A stretch of DNA of 64,000 bases from Dokdonella_A sp044227025 (GTDB lineage: Bacteria; Pseudomonadota; Gammaproteobacteria; Xanthomonadales; Rhodanobacteraceae). A program made the translations under genes and the position numbers. The notes under the pieces are model-generated. The model was not told where the DNA came from and did not search any database. It saw only the letters and a program-made list of their open reading frames with translations. The stretch covers positions 248,001-312,000 of the forward strand of contig NZ_JBGAFX010000004.1 of NCBI RefSeq assembly GCF_044227025.1, in the 5' to 3' direction. Positions 7,901 to 16,900 of this stretch are shown here, in pieces; position 1 is the first letter of the stretch; every line of letters begins with the position of its first letter.

Positions 7901-8342
7901 GTGCGTCGAGAGGATCACCTGAATTCTGCGCTGTCGCGAAAGCCAGAGCAGAAACCGCACAAGACGGCGTTGTGCTCTTGGGTGCAATGACGCTTCTACC
8001 TCATCAATAAGCAGAAGCGAGTTCTCGGGAAGGCCTTGAAGTGTTCGGAAAAGATCAAGGGTTGCATCCTCTCCGGCGCCTTGATGAAACTGCGACAATT
8101 CACCCCATTCGCGCTCTAGAACGCCAACTGATCGCTTCTTGTCAACGTCGGATGTGGCAAAGCGCGCTTTGCTGTACTGGCGCCCAAGAACATGTGAAAG
8201 ACGATCTCTAAACGCATCGTTAATCTCACTACTCTCTACTTCGGCGGCAGCTGAGCGAGCTATCTTCGCGTAACCAGCTGACGCGTCGAGTGGTAGCGTG
8301 CGCGCGATATCGAGCAGGTATACGTCTCTCTTTGGAGCGCTC
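7901..8342 (-). pseudogene. Middle fragment of an AAA ATPase cassette gene
   Basis: This is the continuation of the gene whose N terminus is at 10007-9646. Removing IS3 copy 2 and one CTC duplication joins the frames exactly (RVPE followed by SAPKRDVYLLDIA). The fragment contains the Walker B region SLLLIDEVEASLHPRAQRRL, in which D-E follows the hydrophobic strand, and reaches VILSTH. In OLD/AAA_15/21-type ATPases this is the switch histidine region. IS3 copy 1 truncates the gene immediately after this point, and no later part was found in the window. Confidence 0.8.
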
Positions 8343-8392
8343 TGAATCGCCCCGGCTTTCCCGGAGGCTCCAACCTTTGAGAGGATGGAGTC

Positions 8393-8713
8393 ATGAAGAA
8401 GCCCAACAAGTATGCCCCGGAAGTACGAGAGCGAGCAGTTCGGATGGTGCGCGAGCACCAGGCTGAGCACACCTCGCAGTGGGCGGCGATCGAATCGATT
8501 GCTGCCAAGATCGGCTGCACGGCGCAGACGCTGTGCAACTGGGTTCGGCAGGCCGAGCGCGACCAAGGGTCGCGTGCCGGTCTGACGACGGCGGAGCGAG
8601 AGCGCGTGAAGACGCTGGAACGCGAGGTGAAGGAGCTACGCCAGGCCAACGAGATCCTGCGCAAGGCCAGTGCGTATTTTGCGCAGGCGGAGCTCGACCG
8701 CCGATCCAAGTGA
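8393..8713 (+). CDS. IS3-family transposase OrfA (copy 2)
   Basis: The product is identical to the copy-1 OrfA: 106 aa, an N-terminal helix-turn-helix and a C-terminal leucine-zipper segment. The stop TGA overlaps the ATG of orfB by one base (8711-8715, TGATG). The gene is intact. Confidence 0.92.
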   Translation: MKKPNKYAPEVRERAVRMVREHQAEHTSQWAAIESIAAKIGCTAQTLCNWVRQAERDQGSRAGLTTAERERVKTLEREVKELRQANEILRKASAYFAQAELDRRSK

Positions 8714-9606
8714 TGACGCGTTTCATCGATGAACACCGGTCGATGTACGGGGTCGAGCCGATCTGCAGGGTATTGCCGATCGCCCCGTCGACGTATTACC
8801 TGCACGCGGGGCGCCGCGCCAATCCGACGAAGCGACCGGCGCGTCTACAACGCGACGCCGCGTTGCTGCCGCAGGTCAGGCGCGCGTGGGAAGAGAACCA
8901 GCAGGTGTACGGGGCGAGGAAGGTCTGGAAGCAGTTGCAACGTGAGCGCTGGGTCGTGGCCCGTTGTACGGTTGAGCGGCTCATGCGAGAGCTGGGCATC
9001 GTCGGCGTGGTCCGTGGAAAGGCCGTTCGTACGACCAAGCCCGATCCCGGGCGCCCGTGCCCGCTGGATCGCGTGAATCGGCAGTTCAAGGCCGAGCGGC
9101 CCGATCAGCTATGGGTGAGCGACTACACCTTCGTCTCGACGTGGCAAGGGTTCGCCTACGTGGCCTTCGTGATCGACGTCTATGCACGGCGCATCGTGGG
9201 CTGGAAGGTGTCCGCTGGCCAGCAAACGCAGTTCGTGCTGGACGCACTGGAACAGGCGCTGCATGCGCGAAGTCCGGCGAACCGACTGGTTCATCACAGC
9301 GATCGCGGTTCGCAATATGTATCGATCCGCTACACCGAACGACTGGCCGAGGCAGGCATCGAACCATCGGTCGGCAGCGTGGGCGACAGCTACGACAATG
9401 CACTCGCCGAAACAATCAATGGCCTGTACAAGGCCGAAGTGGTGCACCGTCAGTCGTGGCGCAGCCGCGAGCAGATCGAACTGGCGACCTTACAGTGGGT
9501 CGACTGGTACAACCATCGCCGCCTGCTCGGCTCCATCGGATACATTCCTCCAGCAGAAGCCGAAGAAAACTATTATCGTCAGCACGAGTCCGCCATCGAG
9601 GTGTGA
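8713..9606 (+). CDS. IS3-family transposase OrfB (copy 2)
   Basis: The product is identical to the copy-1 OrfB: a 297-aa DDE transposase with all three acidic residues present (SDYTF, HHSDRGS, AETINGL). OrfB lies in the -1 frame relative to orfA, the usual IS3 arrangement that allows an OrfAB fusion by frameshifting. Because both copies are intact and identical, either could supply transposase for both. Confidence 0.92.
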   Translation: MTRFIDEHRSMYGVEPICRVLPIAPSTYYLHAGRRANPTKRPARLQRDAALLPQVRRAWEENQQVYGARKVWKQLQRERWVVARCTVERLMRELGIVGVVRGKAVRTTKPDPGRPCPLDRVNRQFKAERPDQLWVSDYTFVSTWQGFAYVAFVIDVYARRIVGWKVSAGQQTQFVLDALEQALHARSPANRLVHHSDRGSQYVSIRYTERLAEAGIEPSVGSVGDSYDNALAETINGLYKAEVVHRQSWRSREQIELATLQWVDWYNHRRLLGSIGYIPPAEAEENYYRQHESAIEV

Positions 9607-9645
9607 CTCAAACCAAACAGCCTCCGGGATTTCCGGGGCGATTCA

Positions 9646-10007
9646 CTCTCCGGAACACGCCATCGCTTTGTTGGCTTCGTGATCCGGAAACTATCGACAT
9701 TGGTTCCGCGCTTAACTCGAAAATCAATCAAGACACCTTGGATCGAGTCCCAATGAGTGTCAACAAAGAATGATGAAGGATAAAAGCGCCTTTCTTTGTC
9801 CTTGTTGTCATACGCACAAGCAGCAGCTTTCATTAAGGTGCTCTTGCCGCTCCCGTTCTCACCAACCAAAGCAACAACTGGAAAGTTGAACTCTACGGCC
9901 TGTCCCGACCAGCCACGGAGCCCGTCAATCTTGACCATTTGGAGAAACTGCGGCCATAGACCAGCTTGATACTGACCTCTAATCGTGTTTACCTCGGTGT
10001 AGTCCAT
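9646..10007 (-). pseudogene. N-terminal fragment of an AAA ATPase cassette gene
   Basis: The start ATG at 10007 lies 33 bases beyond the cassette junction at 10040/10041. The fragment starts MDYTEVNTIRGQYQAGLW and contains FPVVALVGENGSGKSTLMKA, a Walker A loop preceded by a short beta hairpin as in RecF/SMC/OLD-like ATPases (AAA_15/AAA_21). It stops at IS3 copy 2. Joined with 8339-7901 it gives about 265 residues of one ATPase, lacking only the end. Such ATPases occur in many defence systems, but alone this does not prove a defence role. Confidence 0.82.
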
Positions 10008-10034
10008 GGGTCTCTCAGACTCCAATGCGCTGCG

Positions 10035-10124
10035 GGCTAACGCTTGAGGTAAGTGGCCGCTGCCACGAGCTGCATGAAGATACCGCGCCGATTCGCAGCG
10101 GTCCACTTGACCGAATAGTTAGGT
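10035..10124 (-). other. Complete attC recombination site of cassette A
   Basis: Read on the minus strand it starts with R'' ACCTAAC (10124-10118) and ends with R' GTTAGCC (10041-10035). Between them, arms at about 10042-10064 and 10091-10117 pair (TAAGTGGCCGCTGC against GCAGCGGTCCACTTGA) with single extra bases, which is the structural hallmark of attC sites. The stop codon of the cassette gene lies within R''. Crossover between G and TT of R' would define a 412-bp cassette, 10041-10452. Confidence 0.88.
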
Positions 10125-10430
10125 TGCGTTGGCACCACTGCCGATGGGAACTCTGACCTCGGAGTAGTGCATGCGGGCGAGGTCACCACGAGCTTCCAAC
10201 TTGCCACGTGCAACATGCTCTTTGACCCGCTGCGCGAAAAACACGTCAGGAACGCCGGCAAGTTGAACTTGTTCCAGCGCAGAGCCGACGACGAGCGAAA
10301 CTTTGCGCCAAGAGCTAGTGCAATGCATCGCGAGGGCGTTGTCGATTGCCTCGACCTGCACATGAGTAAGATTAGCTACAAGGCTCAACTGCGCTGCGTT
10401 GAGAGGAGGATCGGCCTGCAGGTGTTCCAT
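10119..10430 (-). CDS. Integron cassette protein, DUF3658-like
   Basis: This 103-aa protein is taken from ATG 10430; GTG 10439 and TTG 10442 are in frame and closer to the junction. The pattern AIDNALAMHCTSSWRKVSLV, then VPDVFFAQRVKEHVARGKLE and LARMHYSEVRVP resembles the DUF3658 family, common among bacterial orphan genes and of unknown function. There is no signal peptide or membrane segment. As the first cassette it lies directly next to attI, where transcription from an integron promoter would be strongest. Confidence 0.8.
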   Translation of the reverse strand: MEHLQADPPLNAAQLSLVANLTHVQVEAIDNALAMHCTSSWRKVSLVVGSALEQVQLAGVPDVFFAQRVKEHVARGKLEARGDLARMHYSEVRVPIGSGANAT

Positions 10431-10446
10431 GCCGTTCACCAACGAA

Positions 10447-10612
10447 ACCTAACTACATATATACCCCGATACCGGGGCGATAACGCCTATCGTGCGCGTG
10501 CCGTGCAAGCGCGGTCAAGCCGAATTCCTACGTCCAATCAATGCTTTCGCCGACAGCGAACGCGCCGCCGGAACGGCAAGCTGCGTGCGCTATCCGACGA
10601 ATGCGAGCGGTT
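10447..10612. other. attI-like junction and intI leader
   Basis: ACCTAAC at 10447-10453 (GTTAGGT on -) marks the junction between the first cassette and the integron platform, placing attI to its right. A 13-base direct repeat, CCGGGGCGATAAC, occurs at 10472-10484 and again at 10632-10644. Spaced direct repeats are a feature of attI sites bound by the integrase, so these are candidates. The second copy falls inside intI if the ATG at 10613 is used. Promoters for intI and for the cassettes must also lie here, but I cannot define them. Confidence 0.55.
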
Positions 10613-11638
10613 ATGTCATATCACGGCGAATCCGGGGCGATAACAGGTGCCGGCGCGGCGGCGCGCAAACCGACCCTGTTTGCCGAAGTTCGGCGCCGGA
10701 TGCGGCTCATGCACTACAGTTTGGCGACGGAACGGATCTACGTGCAGTGGATGCGTCGGTTCATTTTCGCCAATGGTCGACGCCATCCGCGCGAACTCGG
10801 CGGTGAAGAGGTGGAGCGCTTTCTCTCCAGGCTGGCAACTGAAGGCGACGTTGCCGCGAGCACGCAGAACCAGGCGTTGTCCGCCCTGCTCTTCCTCTAT
10901 CGCGAGGTTCTGCGCATCGATCTGCCGTGGATGGAGAATGTCGTGCGCGCGAAGCGCCCGCGTCGTGTTCCTGTGGTGCTGGCGCACGACGAAGTGACGC
11001 GACTGCTCGCAGCAATGGACGGCCGGACCTGGCTGCTCGCGAGCCTGCTTTACGGTACCGGGATGCGTCTGATGGAATGCCTGCGCTTGCGCGTGAAGGA
11101 CCTCGATTTTGCACGCAACGAAATCGTCGTGCGCGACGGCAAGGGTGGCAAGGATCGACGCACGATGTTGCCGCGCGCGCTGGTCGAGCCGTTGCAGCGC
11201 GAAATCGAGCGTGCGCGCCAGTTGCATGTACGCGATCTGGCCGCGGGCTTCGGCGAGACGCGCCTGCCGCATGCGCTCGCGCGCAAGTATCCGCGCGCGG
11301 CGCGCGAGTTCGGTTGGCAATTCGTGTTTCCGTCGGCGCAACGTTCGCGCGATCCGCTCGACGGCAACGAGCGTCGCCACCATTTCGACGATGCCATGCT
11401 TTCGCGCGCGTTGAAGCGGGCGCGATCCGTCGCCGGCATCACCAAGCCGCTGAGCGCACATACGCTTCGGCACAGCTTTGCGACGCATCTGCTCGAGGCC
11501 GGTTACGACCTGCGCACGATCCAGGAGTTGCTCGGACACAAGGATGTCGCGACGACGCAGATCTACACGCACGTGCTCAATCGCGGTGGGCAGGGTGTGG
11601 TGAGTCCGCTGGATCGGCGGGGATCTGCCGCGGTTTGA
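10613..11638 (+). CDS. intI: Integron integrase IntI (tyrosine recombinase)
   Basis: This protein is 341 aa from ATG 10613, preceded by GAGCGG; ATG 10601 and 10541 are possible. The N-terminal domain shows MHYSLATERIYVQWMRRFI and the very conserved integron segment AASTQNQALSALLFLYREVL. Catalytic residues are R in GTGMRLMECL (about 150), H-x-x-R in AHTLRHSFATHLLEAG (about 282-285) and the nucleophile Y in TTQIYTHV (about 317). The integron-specific insertion is present between the core boxes (LARKYPRAAREFGWQFVFPS followed by RRHHFDDAML). It is divergent from the cassettes, as in all integrons. Ordinary XerC/D is excluded by the insertion. Confidence 0.93.
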   Translation: MSYHGESGAITGAGAAARKPTLFAEVRRRMRLMHYSLATERIYVQWMRRFIFANGRRHPRELGGEEVERFLSRLATEGDVAASTQNQALSALLFLYREVLRIDLPWMENVVRAKRPRRVPVVLAHDEVTRLLAAMDGRTWLLASLLYGTGMRLMECLRLRVKDLDFARNEIVVRDGKGGKDRRTMLPRALVEPLQREIERARQLHVRDLAAGFGETRLPHALARKYPRAAREFGWQFVFPSAQRSRDPLDGNERRHHFDDAMLSRALKRARSVAGITKPLSAHTLRHSFATHLLEAGYDLRTIQELLGHKDVATTQIYTHVLNRGGQGVVSPLDRRGSAAV

Positions 11639-11869
11639 TCCTTGATACCGGTTTGAGAATCCTTGGGACCCGCTGGGCTGGCTTCCGCGACCGGCGTTCG
11701 TTGAACGGACACTGCTGCGCGGTCAGCGATGCTGGTTCATGCTGCGATGCGCGGAGACCTTGCGATTCTCATGGCGGCGCAGGCGCGCACATGCAGACGC
11801 CGGGGTCGCGGCAGCGGGCGGCTGCATTGGGTGATCCGGCATGGGCTGTCGCCGGATGATTGCGGAATG
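11639..11869. other. Gap after intI, no gene seen
   Basis: About 230 bases follow the integrase stop. No frame has a credible start or family-like sequence, and no hairpin with a T-run is visible. The 21-bp repeat array begins at the right edge. Confidence 0.5.
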
Positions 11870-12247
11870 TCGCTCAGCTATCCCGGCGCGTCGCTCCGCG
11901 ATATCGACCTTTCACTCTCCGAATACCACGTTTCACCACCCGAACCCGACATTTCGCCCCGCGATCTCGGCGCTTCCCCTTGCGAGTCCGGCCGTTCCCT
12001 CCGTGATCTCGACCCGCGAGCTCGCGATCCCGGCGTTCCGCCGCGCGATCCCGAATCGCCGAGTTCCGGGCCCGGCCTTCCGAGCTTCGAGCTCGACTTG
12101 CCGAGTTCCGGGCCCGGCCTTCCGAGCTTCGAGCTCGACTTACCGAGTTCCGAGCCCGGCGTTCCGGGCTTCGATCCCGACTCGCCGAGCTCCGATCCCG
12201 GAGTGACACTCCGCGTGCCTGGAACGCCGGGTTGCGTTGCCGGCACG
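11870..12247. repeat. Degenerate tandem repeat, 21-bp unit, about 18 copies
   Basis: The stretch can be cut into consecutive 21-base units resembling TCGCTCCGCGATCCCGGC plus three bases. The most regular block, around 12060-12180, alternates two unit types (CCGAGTTCCGGGCCC and CCGAGCTTCGAGCTC cores). Because 21 is a multiple of three, several frames show seven-residue periodic translations, but none has a start signal or known domain. There are no spacers, so it is not a CRISPR. It lies between the integron and the efflux operon. Confidence 0.8.
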
Positions 12248-12526
12248 CCGAGCCCCAGGCCCCGCTGTTCCTTCTCCCACCCTGCGGGAGAAGATGCCGG
12301 AGGCGGATCAGGGGAGGCGTGCGATGACCGCCGGGTGAACGTGCAGGTTGGTGGTCGAGGCACGCTGCCCCTCACCCGCGCCTGCAGCGCGAGCTCTCCC
12401 GCAAGCGGGAGAGGTGACAGGTGCGTGGCAGGCGGGGATGCATCCAGGCGATTCCCCTCACCCGCCGCGCTTGCGCGCGTCGGCCTCTCCCGCAAGCGGG
12501 AGAGGCGACAGTTTTTGGGACGACAC
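12248..12526. repeat. Non-coding spacer with palindromic hairpins
   Basis: Two copies of a near-perfect hairpin, CTCTCCCGCAAGCGGGAGAG, lie at 12394-12413 and 12485-12504. The second extends to a perfect 22-base form at 12484-12505. A weaker relative is near 12271-12293. These are dispersed intergenic palindromes. The second could act as a transcript end for the minus-strand efflux operon, which stops at 12527, but no T-run follows it. Confidence 0.65.
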
Positions 12527-13987
12527 TCAGCGTTGAGCGACCCGTTCGCGCTCCGGCACGCGTTGCGGCCAGCCGCCGGCGAGGGCCTGGTACAGGGACA
12601 CGGCGCCGGTGATGCTGCGCGTGCGCGCGTCGGCGAATGCGTCCTGCGCCTGCAGGCGGCTGCGTTCGGCGTCGAGCACGTCGAGCAGGCCGATGGCACC
12701 GGCTTCGTAGCGCACGCGGGCGAGGCGTGCGGCGGCGGCGCTGTCGGCGGCGGCGCGTTCGAGCTGGGCATCCTCTGCACGCGCCTTGGCGTAGCGCACG
12801 AGCGCATTCTCGGTGTCCTCGAGCGCGAGCAGCACGGCCTGGCGGTACTGCGCGAGCGCGGCATCGGCGTCCGCACCGCTCTCGGCGATGCGCGCGCGCA
12901 CGTGGCCGACATCAAGGAACGACCAGTCGACGCCGAGCGCGAGCAGGTGCGTTTCGCTGTCGCGTTCGAACAGCGCGCCGGTGCCCGCCGCCTGGGTGCC
13001 GATCAGGCCGCCGAGGGTGAAGCGCGGGAACAGGTCGGCGGTGGCGACACCGATGCGCGCGGTCGCCGCATGCAGGCGCTGTTCGGCGGCGGCGACGTCG
13101 GGGCGACGCCGCAGCAGTTCGCCGGGTGTCGCCGCGTCGAGGCGATCGGGCAGCGCCGGCAACTCCGCCGGCGCCTGCAGGTCGGCGATGAGCGCGTCGG
13201 GCGTGCGTCCGGTCAGCACCGCGATGCGGTGCATCGCGAATGCGATCTGCGCTTCGAGCGCGGGGATGCGCGCATCGGTCGTCTCGAGTTGCGCACGTGC
13301 GCGCGCGCTGTCGAAGTCGGTGCCGCCACCGGCGTCGACGCGCGCGTCGACGAGGCGCAATGTCTCGCGCTGGTTGTCGGCATTGTCGCGCGCGACGCGC
13401 AGTCGCTCCTGCAGGCCGCGAAGATCGATGTACGTGCGCGCGACCGAACCGGCGATCGCGACCTGCGCCGCGGCGAGATCCGCCGCGCTCGCGGCGGCGT
13501 CGGCGCGCCCGGCTTCGATCGAACGGCGGATGCGGCCGAACAGGTCGAGTTCCCAGGCGGCGCCAACGCTCGCGTCGTAGCTGCGCGTGTCGCGGTCTTC
13601 GCGCGACACGCCCGGCAGCTGGTCGGCACTCGAGCGGATGTCCTGCGCGTTCGCGCCCGCGGTGATCACCGGCAGCGCGTCGAACTTCGCGCCACGCAGT
13701 TGCGCATTGGCGCGCTCGTAGTGCGCGAGCGCGACCTTGAGGTCGTTGTTCGCGGCGAGCGCCTGCTCGATCAGCGCGGCGAGCCGCGCATCGCCGAAGC
13801 GGGTCCAGAACTCCGCATCCGCGGCGGACGGCGTCGGATTCGCATCCGCTGCCGCCTGTGCGAAATGCTCCGGGACCTGCGTCTCCGGTCGCACGTAGTC
13901 GGGGCCCACCGCGCAGCCCGCCAGCGCGAGGGTTACCGCGAGCGCAAGCGCGCTCGTCTTGAACAGGCCGGGACGGATGCTACGCAT
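12527..13987 (-). CDS. RND efflux outer-membrane factor, NodT/OprM-type lipoprotein
   Basis: This 486-aa protein begins with a signal sequence ending in the lipobox LALAGCAVGPDY, so Cys25 should be lipidated. The family pattern follows: YVRPETQVPEHF, FWTRFGDARLAALIEQALAANN, two long coiled-coil hairpins, LDLFGRIRRSIEAGRA and the repeat-related second half with DVGHVRARIAESGA. It forms the trimeric outer-membrane channel. It overlaps the pump gene by 8 bases, so the two should be co-translated. Substrate range cannot be read from this subunit. Confidence 0.93.
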   Translation of the reverse strand: MRSIRPGLFKTSALALAVTLALAGCAVGPDYVRPETQVPEHFAQAAADANPTPSAADAEFWTRFGDARLAALIEQALAANNDLKVALAHYERANAQLRGAKFDALPVITAGANAQDIRSSADQLPGVSREDRDTRSYDASVGAAWELDLFGRIRRSIEAGRADAAASAADLAAAQVAIAGSVARTYIDLRGLQERLRVARDNADNQRETLRLVDARVDAGGGTDFDSARARAQLETTDARIPALEAQIAFAMHRIAVLTGRTPDALIADLQAPAELPALPDRLDAATPGELLRRRPDVAAAEQRLHAATARIGVATADLFPRFTLGGLIGTQAAGTGALFERDSETHLLALGVDWSFLDVGHVRARIAESGADADAALAQYRQAVLLALEDTENALVRYAKARAEDAQLERAAADSAAAARLARVRYEAGAIGLLDVLDAERSRLQAQDAFADARTRSITGAVSLYQALAGGWPQRVPERERVAQR

Positions 13988-16900
13988 GGCTCACCTCCAG
14001 GTGGTGCGACACCAGCGGACGACTGCCGAACAGCTTGCGCAGCGCGACGTAGAACACCGGCGTCAGGAACAGGCCGAACAGGGTCACGCCGATCATCCCG
14101 GAGAACACCGTGATGCCGGTCGCCGCGCGCACCTCCGCGCCGGCGCCGTGCGACAGCACGAGCGGCACGGTGCCGGCGATGAACGCGATCGAGGTCATCA
14201 CGATCGGGCGCAGGCGCAGGCGGCACGATTCCAGCGCGGCTTCGACGATGCCCTTGCCCTGCATCTCGAGCTCGCGCGCGAATTCGACGATGAGGATCGC
14301 GTTCTTGCAGGCGAGGCCCATCAGCACGACCAGTCCGACCTGCACGAACACGTTGTTGTCGCCGCCCGTGAGCTTCACGCCGAGCAGTGCCGCGAGCATG
14401 CACATCGGCACGATCAGGATCACCGCGAGCGGCAGGGTCCAGCTTTCATACAGCGCGGCAAGCACGAGGAACGCGAGCAGGATTGCGAGCGGGAACACGA
14501 TCAGCGCCGCATTGCCCTGGGTGACCTGCTGGTAGCTGAGATCGGTCCACTCGATCTTCATGCCGTTCGGCAGCACCTTGTCGGCGGTGGCCGCGACGAT
14601 GCCCATCGCCTGTGCCGACGACAGCAGGCTCGGATCGCCCTCGCCGGCAAGGTCCGCCGCCGGATAGCCGTTGTAGCGCAGCACAGGATCGGGGCCGTAG
14701 GTCTGGTGGATCTTCACCATCGAACCGATCGGCACCATCTCGCCACGGTTGTTGCGCGTGCGCAGCTTGGCGATGTCCTCGACGCTGTCGCGGAACGACC
14801 CGTCGGCCTGCGCGATGACCTGCCAGGTGCGGCCGAACTGGTTGAAGTCGTTGACGTAGACCGAACCGAGGTAGGTCTGCAGCGTATCGAACAGCTCGGT
14901 CAGCGAGACACCCTGCGCCTTCGCCTTGACGCGATCGACCTCGGCGTCGAGCTGCGGCACGTTCGCCTGGTAGCTCGAGATCGGGAAGCCCATGCCCGGC
15001 GTCTGCGCGATCGCGCCCTGCATCGACTGCACGGCCGTCTGCAACGCGCCGTAGCCGAGGTTGTCGCGGTCCTCGATGAACGCCTGGTAGCCGTTGCCGT
15101 TGCCGAGGCCGAGGATCGGCGGCGGCATCAGCGCGAACGTGAAGCCGTCCTGCAGCCCGGCGATCTTCTGGTTGATCTCGCCGACGATCTCCGCCGCACT
15201 GCGATGCCGCTCGCTGAAGGGCTTCAGCGGGAAGAACACCACGCCGGTGTTCGGCGTATTGGTGAACTGCAGCGCATTGAGGCCGGGGAACGCGACCGAA
15301 TGCGCGACGCCTTCGGTCTTCATCGCGATGTCGGCGACCTTCTTGAGCAACGCATCGGTGCGCTCGATCGAGGAACCCTCGGGCGTCTTCACACCGGCGA
15401 TCAGGTACAGCTTGTCCTGGGTCGGGATGAAGCCCGGCGGCACCACGCGGAACATCATGCCGGTCGCGACGAGCAGCACCGCGTAGACGACGAATACCGC
15501 GCCGCGCCGGCCGAGCGTGCGCGACACGCCGCCCTGGTAACGCTCGGAGTTACGCTTGAAGAAGCGGTTGAACGGACGGAACACCCAGCCGAACAGGCGG
15601 TCGATCAAGCGCGACAGCGCATCCTTCGGTGCGTCGTGCGACTTCAGCAGGCGCGCGGCGAGCGCCGGCGACAGGGTCAGCGAGTTGATCGCGGAGATCA
15701 CCGTCGAGATCGCGATGGTGACCGCGAACTGCTTGTAGAACTGGCCGGTCACGCCCGAGAGGAACGCCATCGGCACGAACACCGCGCACAGCACCAGCGC
15801 GATCGCGATGATCGGGCCGGACACTTCGCGCATCGCCTGGTGCGCAGCTTCGAGCGGCGTGCGCCCTTCCTCGATGTTGCGCTCGACGTTCTCGACCACG
15901 ACGATCGCATCGTCGACGACGATGCCGATCGCGAGCACGAGGCCGAACAGGCTCAGCGTGTTGATCGAGAAGCCGAGCAGGTACAGCGCCCCGAACGTGC
16001 CGACGATCGACACCGGCACCGCGATCAGCGGGATGATCGACGCACGCCAGGTCTGCAGGAACAGGATTACCACCAGCACGACCAGCAGCACCGCTTCGAG
16101 CAGCGTGCTGACGACCGCCTTGATCGAGTCGCGCACGAAGATCGTCGTGTCGTAGACCGCCTCGTACTTGATGCCGGCCGGGAAGCGCTTGGCGATCTCG
16201 TCCATGTTCGCGATGACGTTCTTCTGGATCTCGAGCGCGTTCGCACCGGGCGCCTGGAAGACGCCGATGCCGACCGCGTTCTTGCCGTCGAGCTGCGAGC
16301 GCAGGGTGTAGTCGCCGGCGCCGAGTTCGAGGCGCGCGACGTCGGACAGGCGCACGATCTCGCCGTCCGCGCCCGCCTTGAGCACGATGCCGCCGAACTC
16401 TTCCACCGACTTCAGGCGGCCCTGCGCATTGATGAGGGTAAGGAAGTTGCTGTTCGGCATCGGCTCGGCACCGAGCTGGCCAGCCGAGACCTGCACGTTC
16501 TGCTCGCGCATCGCGCCGACCACGTCGCTCGCGGTGAGGCCGCGCGAGGCGACCTTGTCCGGGTCGAGCCACGCGCGCATCGCGTAGTCGCCGCCGCCGA
16601 AGATCTGCGCGTCGCCGACGCCGGGCAGGCGCGCGAGCGAGTCCTTGACGTGCATGCGCGCGTAGTTGCGCAGGTACAGCGTGTCGTACTTGCCGTCGGG
16701 CGAGGTCAGGTGCACGACCATGAGGAAGGTCGGCGACTGTTTCTGCGTCGTCACGCCCTGCCGGCGCACGTCCTCGGGCAGGCGCGCGAGTGCCTGCGCG
16801 ACGCGGTTCTGCACGCGCACCGCGGCGTCGTCCGCGTCGGTGCCGGGACGGAACGTCACGGTCATCTGCAGCACGCCGTCGGAACCGGCGACCGACTTGA

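Larger units (their letters stand above)
8343..9645 (+). mobile_element. IS3-family insertion sequence, copy 2, with 3-bp target duplication
   Basis: This 1303-bp element has terminal inverted repeats at 8343-8369 and 9619-9645, identical to copy 1 but inverted. It is flanked by CTC on both sides (8340-8342 and 9646-9648). Deleting the element plus one CTC restores the open frame of the surrounding minus-strand ATPase gene, which is strong proof of simple insertion. It carries orfA (8393-8713) and orfB (8713-9606). Confidence 0.95.

Noticed and set aside
8640..8720. Classical A6G frameshift site between orfA and orfB of the IS3 copies
   Set aside because: No such run is present; the TGATG overlap is the visible feature, so the mechanism is left open.
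11870..12247. CRISPR array
   Set aside because: Units are contiguous, degenerate and without spacers; no cas gene in the window.
11729..14113. A 794-codon plus frame starting in the 21-bp repeat
   Set aside because: Runs through repeat DNA and then antisense to the outer-membrane factor; heptads arise from the 21-bp DNA period.
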